NCBI GenBank assembly: GCA_933228675.1
Contig: OW121742.1
Location: 126,705,983-126,769,982, forward strand
DNA: 64,000 nucleotides
Direction: 5' to 3'
DNA from: Stomorhina lunata
Lineage: Eukaryota > Arthropoda > Insecta > Diptera > Rhiniidae
Shown: positions 11,675-23,374 of the stretch, piece after piece
Layout: every line of letters begins with the position of its first letter
How positions within the stretch are numbered: position 1 is the first letter of the stretch
The notes under the pieces: model-generated
Seen by the model: the letters and a program-made list of their open reading frames with translations, nothing else
Database searches by the model: none
What the model was told of the DNA's origin: nothing
Position numbers and translations under genes: made by a program

Positions 11675-12011
11675 TCATTTCCATTAATTAGTACTTTGTG
11701 AAAGTACCTCCTAAATAATCTTTAACAAGTTATTGCAACATGAAAATAATTAAGCCTAAAAGTACGCTCCATTTTTTTATATGTGATGTTTCCTTGCAAT
11801 ATTTAAGTGAAATTTCATGTAACTTATTTTATAAAATGTATAACTTTGTTTAACAGTATGGAATATGTTAGTTATAAAATCGAAAGAATACACTACTACC
11901 ATTCCATTGGTAGTATTTTTAAGTATTTTTGTTTTAAAGAAAAACTAGAAATACTGCATTTTTAGTGTCTTCTTTAAAACTTTAATATCTTGTAAACTAT
12001 TATCGTTTTTC

Positions 12012-12091
12012 AATGCAGGACTCGAACCCAGGCAAAATATGATATGTAACGCTTAAAAGTCTACGTGCTGACCAGCTAAGCCACAGCACCC
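12012..12091 (-). repeat. tRNA-like sequence (SINE head or tRNA pseudogene)
   Basis: The minus strand shows a pol III A box (TGGCTTAGCTGG, complement at 12072-12083) and a B box (GGTTCGAGTCC, complement at 12018-12028) at tRNA spacing. The acceptor-stem halves do not pair well and there is no clear anticodon arm, so a functional tRNA is unlikely. Confidence 0.55.
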
Positions 12092-12124
12092 TTCAAAGTA
12101 TGTCTTGTATAAGAGCAATATTTG

Positions 12125-12400
12125 AGCTCTTATACAAAAAAAAATAAACAAACGATAAGTTTTCTATATTAAGAAAAAATTATACATTACTTTTCCAAAG
12201 AAAGGAAAGTTACCAATAACTTCTCTATAGTAATAGAAAATTATAGATAAGTTTTCTCTAGCGAAAGAAAGTTATCAACAACTTGTCTATAGTATTAAAA
12301 GCTATCGATATATATTTTTATATGTAATATAAAGTTATCGATTACTTTTCTATTCTAATAGAAAGCTATCGATTAATATTACCCTTAAAGAAACTTTCGT
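12125..12400. repeat. Degenerate AGTTATCGATAACT-type minisatellite
   Basis: About eight decayed units of the kind gaaagttatcgattactttctat, related to the better preserved array at 21740-22740. Units are separated by variable spacers and many ATCGAT cores are mutated. Confidence 0.7.
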
Positions 12401-13479
12401 TAATCATACTATGCAAAAGTCAAAATTTCCATTCAGTTGTTTATATTTAAATTCAATCTTCTTTCATAATCCATTTATTTATTCCGTTTCTCAGTTTTTC
12501 ACACATACATTTTTTAATATTTAAGTTTTTTTTTTCCTTAATAAAAACTATTTTAAGCCTGCAGAGAGATTATAAAGGAGGCCTTTTGTTAAGTTTAGCT
12601 GTTTTTATTATTTTCTAACCTTTGCTTAAAAGAAAAACTAAATAACAGTTTTTTTAACGACCCTGAATTTGTGAAATACCTGAGCCTTCTTATTCTTTTC
12701 ATCAAGAAAATTTTATTTTAGTTTTTTTATATATATTTTAGTTGTTGCTCATCGTGTTTTTGTAAATGCTGTTATTGCTGTTGTTTTTGTTGTTTATGTA
12801 CTCGTTAGTACTTGTCCAAAAGTTGTCAAATGTATTTTTACTCTTGTTTGCTCGTTAATGCACTTTCAGTGTTGTCAGTTGTATGTATATGTGCATGTTT
12901 GTGAGGGTATGCGTGTACAAATCTGCTGCACTACTACTACATTTACAAACAACTATAAATAGCAAAACAACAGCAGCAACAACTAGTCTCTTTTTTGTTT
13001 ATGTTCTCTTAACCCCTTAATATATGCTTTAATTTTATAATATTTTTTCTTTGCTTTGCTTCGCTTTGTTTTGTTTTTGTAGTTTGTTTGTTTGTTCGCT
13101 TTGTTTTATATGCAGTTATTTTTATACAGATTTTTCACTACTCAATTCATATACATATATTTTTGTTGTAATGACGTCATGGTTTTAAGTTTTTAGGTCT
13201 AAGTGCACTCATAAAAATTGTTTAAATAATAAAAAAAAGGTTAATGAAAGTATAAAGAATTCTCTCAAGGGTGTTATTAAAGCTAAAACTTTGTTAGAAA
13301 AATAATTTAAAAGGCGTGAAAGGATTAAAATAGATAAGTAAGTGTCTATTTTTATGATTTGTGTTTTAAATAATTGCCTTCCTTTTTCCTTAATTTTTTG
13401 TGAGCGTATTTTGATTGTTAACCTTTCTTTCCTAATGAATTTCTTATATGGTGTTTATTTAAAGTCGGTAACTTGATGT
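12401..13479. other. AT-rich intergenic DNA with short GTT/GTTT runs
   Basis: No gene seen. Low-complexity tttgttgtttttg stretches lie near 12740-12800 and 13050-13100. Confidence 0.5.
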
Positions 13480-14345
13480 TTTTATACCCATGGAGGGTAT
13501 ATTGAGATTGTCATTCCGTTTGTAATTTCCTTAATATTAGTTCAAAAGCCAAAAGGGATATATACTCTGAATAATTTCGAAATTTTAAGACGATTGAGCG
13601 ATGTTCGTCTGTATGTCCGTCTGTCTGTCCGTCTATCCGTCCGTATGTCTGCACGATAAAGCATTAACGAAAGGATATAGCTCACTGAAATTTGGCACAA
13701 TTATTCTTCATTTCTTGGAAAAATTTGGTACTGAAATTGGGCGAAATCGGTTTACGTTTGACCATAGCCCCCGTACAACCTCGCAAAGGCCAATCGTTTA
13801 TTTGCTTATAAATGACAAACTATAATAGCTATGATGATAAAATTAGGTATGTAGAAGTTTTACATAAACATTAGGCAGCATATAAAATTTCATCCGTTCA
13901 CATTTAATCATAGCTCCCATATAAAACACTTACGGAAACAGGCTAAATTCCATTATAAATACACTTGAATTGCAATATAAGATAAACTCTAATAGTTATG
14001 ACCACTAAATTTAGCACAAGAAAGTCTTATGTGAATACCAGCCACTGTTTCAGAATTTTGTTACAATCGGTCACCATTTGAGCATAGTTCCCATATAAAA
14101 AACATACGGAAACACAAAAATACAAAAAGGAAAGGGGAGTTATGTCCGTCTTTCCGTCAGATTAAAGCGCGATAGCTCCTTAACGAAAAGAGCTAGAGAG
14201 ACAAAATTTTGCAAAAGTCGATATCGTGAAAAAGTTGTGCATTAAAAATTGAGCTTCCATATAACCCCCGCCCATGGAATGACGCCAATGTTGATAAGTT
14301 GAACACAATTGTAATGTATCAAATTTTATAGGAATCGGTCGATTT
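13480..14345 (+). repeat. Dispersed TTATACCC-type repeat, left part
   Basis: It starts ttatacccatggagggtata, includes gtcattccgtttgtaa and a run of (G)TCTGTCCGTC units at 13605-13640, then phrases like accatagcccccgtacaacc repeated in decayed form. The matching end (gattcggcacagccgagtat) appears at about 16020. 13480-16055 therefore looks like one element interrupted or expanded by minisatellite arrays. Such elements are very common in calyptrate fly genomes. Confidence 0.65.
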
Positions 14346-14684
14346 CGATTATTGCTTTCATACTATAGAAAATTTTTCTTATAAAATTTTTTACGAAAAA
14401 TTTTCTATTTTTTTTCTATAAAATTTTTCTATAGAAAATTTTTCATATAAATTTTTTCATAGAAAAATTTTTATATAAAATTTTTATATAAAATTTTTCG
14501 TATAAAATTTTTATATACAATTTTTCGTATAAAATTTTTATATAAAATTTTTCGTATAAAATTTTCCTATACAAAATTTTTCATATAAAATTTTTCTAAA
14601 GAAAATTTTTCATATAAAATTTTTTTATAGAAAATTTTTCAAATAAAATTTTTCATTTAAAATTTTTTATATACAATTTTTCTT
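14346..14684. repeat. TTTCTATAGAAA minisatellite array 4
   Basis: The variant unit here is mainly TTTTTCATATAAAATTTTT, with fewer intact CTATAG centres. It runs straight into dispersed repeat B at 14685, as at 5060. Confidence 0.85.
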
Positions 14685-15050
14685 AATTGAAAAATTAGGA
14701 TTTATCAGGCTTGAGTTCATTTTTAATTTTCAAATTATTAATTTGAAAATTTGAAAGTAATAATGTGGAGAAAAACTGAAAAAATTATTTTTGAACGCGG
14801 CTAGTGGATTGCAATTTCTGTCCCGCCACAGGACGTCATCAGCACTTAGCGCCCTCGACCACAGTCGAGTTATCAAATTGCAGAGATAATCATCAATTTA
14901 ACTCATTGAGTTTGATCGAACATCACTACGTTTAATTGATTGTGTATTCTCCAATTACTTGTTTTGCTCGATCTTTTCACTTGCCGTTGGCATGTAGAGA
15001 AGAACAAGACTTTTTGGTTTGATGCTATTTATAGAATAGTAACAGTGTTC
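14685..15050 (+). repeat. Dispersed repeat B, copy 2
   Basis: Nearly identical to 5060-5425, including cccgccacaggacgtcatca, ttgctcgatcttttcacttg and ctatttatagaatagtaaca. The high identity implies recent spread. The junction with the array is at the same point of the repeat as in copy 1. Confidence 0.85.
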
Positions 15051-15112
15051 ATATATGTAAGTAAATTACATGAAAGTATGTGTATGTAAATGCAACGTGC
15101 CTTTTGCTTTTA

Positions 15113-15287
15113 ATTATTTGGGAATTAATTATTCGAACTTTTAAATTTAATTAATTGAAAAATTAGGATTTATCAGGCTTAATTATTAATTTGAAAATTT
15201 GAAAGTAAAATGAACTCAAGCCTGATAAATCCTAATTTTTCAATTAATTCAATTTAAAAGTTCGAATAATTAATACCCAAATAATAA
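15113..15287. repeat. Inverted repeat (fold-back) of repeat B left end
   Basis: Arms 15113-15180 and 15218-15287 are about 68 bp and almost perfectly complementary (inner end aggatttatcaggctt). The 37-nt loop also derives from repeat B. This is the left end of repeat B joined head to head with itself, between two minisatellite arrays. Confidence 0.85.
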
Positions 15288-15850
15288 AATTTTTCTATAG
15301 AAAATTTTTCATAAAAAAATTTTCATTAGAAAATTTTTCATATAAAATTTTTCTTAAGATAATTTTTCATAGAGAATTTTTCATATAAAATTTTTCATTT
15401 AAAATTTTTTACATATAATTTTTCTATAGAAAATTTTTCATAAAAAAATTTTCCATAGAAAATTTTTATATAAAATATTTCTATAGAAAATTTTAAAATT
15501 TAAAAATTTTTCAGTAGAAAATTTTTATATAATTTTTTTCATATAAAATTTTTTTATAGAAAATTTTTCATATAAAATTTTTTCTATAAAATTTTTCATA
15601 TAAAATTTTTCTATAAAATTTTTCATATAAAATTTTTCTATAAAATTTTTCTGTAGAAAATTGTTCATATAAAATTTCTTATAGAAAGTTTTTGTATAGA
15701 AAATTTTTTATATAAAATTTTCTTATAGAAAATATTTCTATAGAAAATTTTTCTACAGAAAATGTTTTTATAGAAAATTTTTCATATAAAATTTTTCATG
15801 TAAAATTTTTCATATAAAATTTTTTTATATAAAATTTTTCATATAAAGGC
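15288..15850. repeat. TTTCTATAGAAA minisatellite array 5
   Basis: Tandem TTTTTCTATAGAAAATTTTTCATATAAAA-like units with many length variants. The array is followed at 15850-16055 by the right end of the TTATACCC-type repeat. Confidence 0.88.
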
Positions 15851-16055
15851 CACGTTAAAGCTATTAAATTAGAAATTATGAGAGCTATGGTCACCATATT
15901 TTGTGAGAATAAGCTTTATATAAATACCAGCTGGGTGTACAATTTTGTGACAATCGGTCACCTCGTAGGTTTATAAGATATGTTTCTAAAATTTTTACAA
16001 TTTTATGGTGGGTATATGAGATTCGGCACAGCCGAGTATAACATCCTTACTTGTT
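15851..16055 (+). repeat. Dispersed TTATACCC-type repeat, right part
   Basis: Includes gtgacaatcggtcacctcg, ggtgggtatatgagattcgg and cacagccgagtataacatcc followed by ttacttgttttt, typical of the end of this fly repeat type. It pairs with the left part at 13480. Confidence 0.6.
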
Positions 16056-18100
16056 TTTTTGTGTTTAAAATTTGTTCTTATTTATATCTTAAAAAACAAT
16101 TGTTGTCTTGTTATACCTAGCTACGCTTTAACACAAATATATTCTTAATCCTTTTTTTTTCATTGTTTTATACACTTGTAATTATACCCTCGGTATTCTT
16201 TATACATAAAATTCTTGTTTAGCTCAAACGACAAAAAAAGCTTTTGTTCGTTGGCCTGACTTAAAAATAAAAATGACTTTAATTGAGCTGTATAATATTC
16301 TCGAGGGAGATTTATTTAAATGAAATAATTTAGCTTTTGTTGTTTTTTAATTTAACGTGATGATGCTGTTCATAATGAATATTAAAGTTTAAATGTCCCT
16401 GAACAGGGGAATGAATATAAAAGATCTTAATAGGAGTCATATTGGTGATTTATAATAAGAATCAACAAATTAAAATAGGCATTAAGCAGATTCCTTAGAG
16501 AGTCTTGTTTTTAAAAAACTTGAGTTTTTCTTTATAAAATAAACAATAAAATGGTTTTGTTTATTTGACTATTTAAAATTCAAAAAACAAACAAACAGTT
16601 AAATTGTGCTAATTAACCTTGAATTATGAAGTATTTATTAAATTAAAAGAGATGGCATATGTACAAGAAAATGTTGTAATTAACAATGAAAAACTAGTGT
16701 GTTTTTGATTGAGGTATAAATATTTTTAGTCATTTGGATATGTTTGTTCTTAACTTTGAAATTTAATCTATAGAGTATTTTCTTCTAGAAAGTAATCAAT
16801 CATTAACAATTGTTTGAGGAAACAAATCGTAAATATATGTACTTGATACGAGTAAATATACAAATCATCGATCACTCAGTCATACGCTTTAAAGTATCTA
16901 CTCTGGCGTATGAGTTATAAAGAATATTTCATATAAATTTTATATCAAGTATACGCTCCATTTTAAAAATTAGGAGATTAGAGGAAGTTATTGAAAATTT
17001 CTTTATGTCCATTAAAATTAGAAAGCTACAAAAAGGAAGTACCGACGGCTCCATTTTAAAAGTGAGGAGATAACTGGAAGTTATTGAAAATTTCTTTATA
17101 TCCATTTAAATTAGAAAACTACAAAGAGGAAGTACCGACGGCAAAATGTATGTTTTATAAAACATTTGTGTTGTATAAATTTAAATGTGAAAAAAATTTG
17201 TTTCCATGATTAGACCATCATAGGTAAGAATATTTAAGTTTATATGTATTTCGGCGAAGCTCGACTATATGATACCCTCTTAAGAAAAAGTCTTAATGTT
17301 AATAAAAATTAATGTATTTTTGCATTTTGAACAATATTTGGTAATAAATTCCTAATATTCTGACACTTTCCTATAGAAAATGAAAAAATCTTTAAATTCT
17401 GACATTTGACCCCGGTGAAGATTGGGTTAAACTTTTCCAATTTTGAAAAAATAATGCCGTGTACATTCTATATAGTCTAAGGAATAATATTTACTATTAC
17501 TTTTATTAATGCTGAACATTGGTACAACTTAACAAGCATATACTCAAATTATTACAAAAAATTTACATTTTCGAGAAATTTTACGATTTCAAATAGCGAG
17601 TACTGCGAAATGGTTACAGATATCTATCTCATTTTTTTGTATTTTATTCTTCCATTTGTTTGTTTTATGATACTGGAAAGCAGATTTATTATTTGTAATA
17701 TTTGTTGAACAAAATTTTCAAAAATTTAAAAAATGATTTTTGAAACCGGCCTAAGAAAAAAGCATAATTTTCTAATATGAAAAAAACTGAGTAAATTCAT
17801 TTAAATTTTAACAAAGCTCCACTATTTAGTACTTACAGGTCATAGAATTGTAAATTATGTCTTACTTTGAAATTTACTTATCCTTAAGTAAATTTTTTGG
17901 CTGCATATCCCTTGTCGTGTCGTCAAGGACACGTACTTTCGGGGAAAAATTGCAATAACTCCGAAACTGCTTCATGGATATAAAACCTACTTTTAAACCT
18001 ACTTTAGTTCTCTTTTATATTTTAGTAAATTTTTTTGAATAATTTTATTTTAAGTGGTTAAAATTTGGGCAAAATAACACTTTGTGGGTGGAGAACTACG
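16056..18100. other. Intergenic DNA with a 93-bp tandem duplication
   Basis: No gene seen. The segment from 16956 (ctccattttaaaaattagga...) is repeated once at 17049 with about 90 percent identity, including gaaagctacaaaaaggaagt and taccgacggc. Around 17440-17700 some wording resembles family C repeats. Confidence 0.6.
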
Positions 18101-18109
18101 TGTTCTAGG

Positions 18110-18440
18110 TGGAGTATATATATATGGGAGCTATGGTCAAACATGTGCCATTCTTAAAAAATTAGGTACACTGATTGCGCTACTATAAGCAATATTTATG
18201 TTAAATATTATTAGAATCCTTTGAAATTTGTGGCTGTAGGAGCTACCCAAAATAATTATAAGATTTTGCTCAACAAAGTGGGGGTGGCCAGGGATCGAAC
18301 TTGGGACCTCTGGTATGCTAGGCGGATCTCTAACCTGCTATACCACGGCAGTTCATTTTGAGTTAATTGATATACTAAAAAGTGGGTCTCAGACCAATAT
18401 TTTATGTTAAAAATAATTAACTCTATATACCCTTTCAATT
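18110..18440. repeat. Decayed dispersed repeat (family C) with embedded tRNA-like sequence
   Basis: Shares tatgggagctatggtcaaac and gtgggtctcagaccaatatt with 10800-11420. A tRNA-like segment sits inside it at 18282-18353. Confidence 0.6.
18282..18353 (-). repeat. tRNA-like sequence (SINE head or tRNA pseudogene)
   Basis: The minus strand shows TGGTATAGCAGGTTAGAG (A-box side) and GTTCGATCCCT (B box, complement 18290-18300) with near-tRNA spacing. The ends gaactgccg and ggccaccccc do not make a good acceptor stem, so it is more likely a SINE head or an old pseudogene. Confidence 0.5.
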
Positions 18441-19009
18441 CAAGCCATCTGATATCTAAACACCGGCCATTTGATACCCTACACTGAGTTTAACTGAGGT
18501 TTAACTGAGGTTTAACATATTTTTTGGTGATTTTTAGTCGCATTTATGTGATTTTAGTCCCCTTTTTGTGAATTTTGAAAGTAGGTCTTGTATGATAATT
18601 ATGGTTAAATATGGAACAATTCTACTGTAACAATACTAATACTTTTTACTTTAACAACAGATGGCGCAACTACACTGACATGATATAAATAGACATAACG
18701 TGCAATTACAGTCTTGAATAATATAAAAGCTTTACCTCTATTTTTTTTATCACCTTTTAGCTCTCTACTAAACCCTTTCAGAAGAAGGTAACACAATTTG
18801 TATAGGCAGTATTTGCCTAAGTGTTACCTCTATTTGGGTGAAATTTTTTCGATTTTTTCCCGATTTTAATGAAATTTTGTAAATATATTCTCCCAGATCA
18901 TACACTTTCTAAAGTTCTTCAAAAAGTTGACCACATAAAAAACCTAGCTTTAACATTTAAGTCCGATTTTTGTGTTCCCATAATATCGAAAAGATAACAA
19001 TAATTACAC
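18441..19009. other. Intergenic DNA, no gene seen
   Basis: Only repeat-like phrases (for example tgaaattttttcgatttttt) and a short, unconvincing 63-codon minus frame at 18605-18796. Confidence 0.5.
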
Positions 19010-19400
19010 TGTGCTAGTTGAAAAAACCGAGAAAAGGCAAACCTAGTGGGTAAACATAATTAGAGTATGCTGAATTCAATGGTGGTAACCTTTTTTTAGA
19101 ATAGCTCTAGTTTTCGAGATGTAGCGTTATTTAAAAAAATGAAGGAGGCTGCGCGATAAATATTCGCATAACTCGAAAACTGTTTATTTTCTTGAACTAA
19201 GTAATAAAATCGAAATTCGGCAACAAAATTATCTTTCAGAAACAATTATTTTTTAATCCGAACAGTCGTTTTGAAAATAAATTTTTTTGATTGCAAAAAA
19301 AAATAATTTTTTGAAAAATCACAAATTTTTGTTTTGCAAACAAAATTTATTTATGTTTAAAAAAATTTATTTATGTTTAAAGTCTATTATTCATTACCGT
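19010..19400 (+). repeat. Fold-back/SINE-body repeat D, copy 1
   Basis: Contains acactgtgctagttgaaaaa, gctgaattcaatggtggtaa, tctagttttcgagatgtagc and gtttattttcttgaactaag. The same string of motifs occurs at 46330-46810 (as two opposed copies) and at 57880-58105 (behind a tRNA-like head). Confidence 0.75.
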
Positions 19401-19579
19401 GGAAAAAAAGTGGATTGTACATAACTCAAGAGATCATGAAGTATGAAGAAGTGACAGTGCTTGGTCGGAATTCAGAGATTTAGGAGTCGTTTCGCATTGA
19501 ATTCCCGACATCTGTGGGAACGAGCTTGATGATACAGGTCATCTTCTGATCGCCTTGGGCTGCCTATATTTTATTACAA

Positions 19580-19870
19580 TTTTTTCCATTTTAATAAAAT
19601 AATGGCAAACATTCTATTTCTTTAATATTATATTGAAATTTCAATCAATTTTCTATATAACATTTGTAGATATTATATAATTTTCTACAGAAAACTTTCA
19701 GTACATATGAGTTTCTACAGAAAGGTTATCGATAACTTTTAATATACATATATAAAATATAACAGTCATTATGAATTTCTATAGAAAATTATTCGTATAT
19801 TTTTATTATAACTTTGATGTTCTATAAAAAAAGTAAGTTATAACTTTGATTTTATTCGAGCTTTTGGTTA
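19580..19870. repeat. Decayed TTTCTATAGAAA/ATCGAT minisatellite
   Basis: Scattered tttctacagaaa, gttatcgataacttt and tttctatagaaaatt units, too decayed for a clear period. Confidence 0.55.
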
Positions 19871-21739
19871 TTAAAAAAATCGGTTATTTTATTGATCCAA
19901 GTTTAACGAGTTTATAACTTATAGTAGGGAAATTTTAGATTGAAAAAAAAATTAGAAAGAATATTTTTTAGGACAATTTTTTAATAAATTATAACGAATG
20001 ATTTAGAATTTTATAGCAAAACGTATTTGTAAAAAATAGCAAAAAGTTTTCGATTTCTTTTTTTTTTTTTTTTGTTTTGTAACTGCAGTAATTTTTTAAG
20101 ATTTTAGATTATTTTTTGGACATTTTTTCTTTTAATCCTAAATCTAATCAATTTTTGTTTGGCTGCTTGACATTTTAATTAAGAGTGATATATTTATTTT
20201 GTTTTGTCATATTTATTAGTTCTTCAAATATTTATTTATCACTTGTATTTACACATAAATCCTTAAACAAACACACACACACTAAATTATAGTAATATGG
20301 TTAACTCAAATTTCAAATATTATCGATTGCTATTCCTTTGTTCATTTCGATGTTTTGTTTTTTTACTTTTTGAGTAATATTTAAATTCAATTTTTACACT
20401 CATTGTGTTTTTTTTACAACGACATTATTTGTAACAGTTTTCTGTTACAATTTGTGTTTTCTTATTGCGGCTGGTAAACGCAATATTTCCTTCCGTACAC
20501 GCACAGTTTCACTTACACTTCTAAAACCTTTGGAATAAGCACATATTTGCATTTCATTTTTCATTTAAAGGTAGAATTTACAATTATGTTTAATTTCTAT
20601 TTTGGCTCTATTATGGTTCACACTTACAATTAAGTTTTCTTTGATATACATTTTTTTAAATAATTTTTACTTAAAAGAAATTGTATTCATTTTTAAATGA
20701 TTTTTATCTTTTTGTTTTTTTTTCTTAATTTATTATTTATTAAATGAATTTTAATTATTTTTTTTTAATTTCAAACTATAAACAGCCGTTATATTATTTT
20801 ACAAACGTCCCGTTTATTACAAAAAGCGTCTTGAATTCAGGAGTTTAAGCAACAAACTGTTGTTTTTAACAGAAGTTTTCTTTTACTTAAGTCCCCTTGA
20901 GTTTCCCGTTTAACAAATATTTTGCAGAAAAGCTTTTAACACTCTCTTATTTAGAAAATAGGCAGCGAACGGGAAAATAAACTCAAAAAGCTGTTTTTTA
21001 CAGTTTCTTAACACTATTTAAGGAAGGTTAGTTATGGAGAATGCAAAACAAAACAGAGCGTGAGTATTCAAATAAGTATAAGAGTTGTTTGGTTTTAACT
21101 AATCTTCTCTTATGATAACATACGTTTACCGTTATATTTTGCTCGTGTTATTATGAAAAACTTATGCTTGAGTATATGTTGGTTTGTATGTATTTAATTA
21201 CAATATTATAGTTGTTATTTTTTCTTTATTGTAATACATTTAAGTATTATGGCAATTGTTGCTTTTACTTTACCTGCGAGTAATTCACTCTTAATGCTCT
21301 AGAGTAAAACTACATGTCATTTTTTTATTTCCTTTTTTGTTTTATTTAATTTCTCAGCCATCAGCCAACATCAAGCCTTTAATAGAATTTTTCTTGCCGT
21401 TTTTATTGAGCCTCAAACATGTTGCTTTAGGGCTGCTACATATGTACGTGTTTGTCATATTAATCTTGTTAAATTTATTTAAATTATCACATCACATGCT
21501 TTTTAGGCGTCTTAACAAGACTTGTTAAAAGTGCGGGTTGAGAAAGGTTTTCTTTAAACAAATTGTTTATTTGTAGCGGATAAGTAATTGGCTTTAAAAG
21601 TTAATTGTGTGCAAAAGAAGGAGAATAAGCTTATGAATTTCAATGATTTTTTGAGATTAAAAAACAAATCGGAAACAAATTTTACCTCCATTTCAAAAGA
21701 AACATTTCAATTATTTAATTTTCTGTAAAAAAGTTATTA
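19871..21739. other. AT-rich intergenic DNA, no gene seen
   Basis: T-rich runs (20060-20075), a short (AC)n at 20270-20281, and no supported exon. The 63-codon frame at 21337-21528 (+) is hydrophobic simple sequence and lacks context. Confidence 0.5.
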
Positions 21740-22740
21740 TAAACATTACATTTCTATACAAAGTTTAACGATAACTTTCTATTTCTATAGAAAAGTTATT
21801 GATATCTTAATATTTCTACAGAAAAGTTATCGATAACTTCTATTTCTATAGATAATTTATCGTTTACTTTGTATTTCTATAGAAAAGTTATCGATAACTT
21901 CTATTTCTATTGAAAAATTATCGACAACTTTCTATTTCTGTAGAAAAGTTCTCGTTAACTTTATATTTCTATAGAAAAGTTATCGATAACTTTATATTTC
22001 TATAGAAAAGTTGTCGATAACTTTCTATTTCCAAACAAAAATATCGATAACTGTATATTTCTATAAAAAACATCGATAGCTTTCTATTTCTATAGAAAAA
22101 TTTTCGATAACATTGTATTTCTATAGAAAAGTTATCGATAATATTATATTTCTATATAAAACATAGATAACTTTACATTTCTAAAGAAAAATTATAGATA
22201 ACTTTATATTTCTACAAAAAAGTTATGGAAAACTTTCAATTTTCATAGAAAAGTTATCGATAACTTTATATTTCTATGAAAAAGTTATCGATAACTTTCT
22301 ATTTCTATAGAAAGGTTAACGATTACTTTCTGTTTATATAGAAAAGTTTTCGATAACTTTCTATTTCTATAGAAAAGTTATCGAAAACGTACTATTTCTA
22401 TATAAAAGTTATCGATAACTTTATATTTCTATAGAAAAGAAATCGATAACTTTCTCCTTTTATAGAAAAGTTATCGATAACTTTCTATTTTTATAGAAAA
22501 GCTATTGATAACTTTCTATTTCTAAAGAAAAGTAATCGATAACTTTTTATTTTTATAGAAAAGTTACCAATAACTAAATAATTCTATCGAAAAATTATCA
22601 ATAACTTTCTATTTTGATAAATAAGTAACCGACATGCTTTTACTTCTATTAAAGAGTTATCGATGACTTTATATTTCTATAGAAAATTTATTGATAATTT
22701 GCAATTTATTAAGAAAAGTTTTTGATAATTTAATTTCCAA
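21740..22740. repeat. TTTCTATAGAAA-AGTTATCGATAACT minisatellite array
   Basis: About 30 tandem units of 31-33 bp, each made of two palindromes: TTTCTATAGAAA and AAGTTATCGATAACTT. About ten units keep the full TATCGATA core. That core equals the DRE motif bound by DREF, and its CGATA half is the BEAF-32 site in Drosophila (established for Drosophila only). The array ends about 640 bp upstream of the coiled-coil gene start, so a promoter or boundary role is possible but not shown. Confidence 0.9.
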
Positions 22741-23359
22741 GCAGTTTAGGTTCCAAAAATTGTATTTATAGAATTTATGAAATATAACTGTAACTAACTA
22801 GTCGAAATTTTTAATTCTTTATTTGCCGTTAGATGTCTCCCGTAGTATTTGCTTGCTATTTTAGAGCAAATTTAGCAAAGACAAAAACATTGCTGTTATA
22901 CTAACATTAACATGACTGTTATTTTCTACACATTTTAAACACTACTGTTATAGTTTTGTGAATGATTCTGTAACTGTAACCATTGTGAATTATTTTGTTT
23001 TAAACTCTTTTATTTTGTTTCGTTCTCTTATCATTTCTTGAAACGTCAACTCGTTTGACATGTTATTGTAGTGAAAAAAAAAACAATAGAAATCTTAAAA
23101 GAAGAATTTTCACTTGAGAAAAAATGTAAAATCCTAATAAATAAAACAAATAAATCAGTTTAATAAATGTATTTTTTGTGTTAGTAAGAAACAAAGTAAA
23201 GATTTATGTAAAAAATATATAATTAACAAGAAAATTTCCTTTAAATTGTTTTTGTAAGACAAGACCAGGAGCTGTTGTGTGGGTATGAGATCATTGTGCA
23301 AAAATAAAGTTAAATTTATTAACATTAAAACCATAATAGATTTCTCTTAAGGTATAAAA
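22741..23359 (+). promoter_or_regulatory. Upstream region and probable 5' untranslated leader of the coiled-coil gene
   Basis: The 635 bp before the start codon lack repeats after about 22760. They contain a T/C-rich stretch with gttattgtag (23067) and ttctcttaag (23350), either of which could be a splice acceptor for a 5' leader exon. No TATA box is certain. Boundaries are inferred. Confidence 0.3.
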
Positions 23360-23371
23360 ATGAATATTTAG
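23360..23371 (+). promoter_or_regulatory. Minimal upstream ORF (Met-Asn-Ile-stop)
   Basis: ATG AAT ATT TAG ends 3 nt before the main ATG at 23375. It would be translated if the leader includes this point. Such closely spaced uORFs usually lower main-frame initiation or force reinitiation. If the acceptor at ttctcttaag (ending 23351) is used, the uORF stays in the mRNA. Confidence 0.4.
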
Positions 23372-23374
23372 AAA

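Noticed and set aside
12012..12091. Functional tRNA gene
   Set aside because: A and B boxes are present but stems do not pair and no anticodon loop can be assigned; the same holds at 18282-18353, 57777-57857 and 63352-63402.
13601..13640. Cys/Ser/Val-rich peptide from 13601
   Set aside because: Encoded by a GTCTGTCC microsatellite inside a common dispersed repeat.
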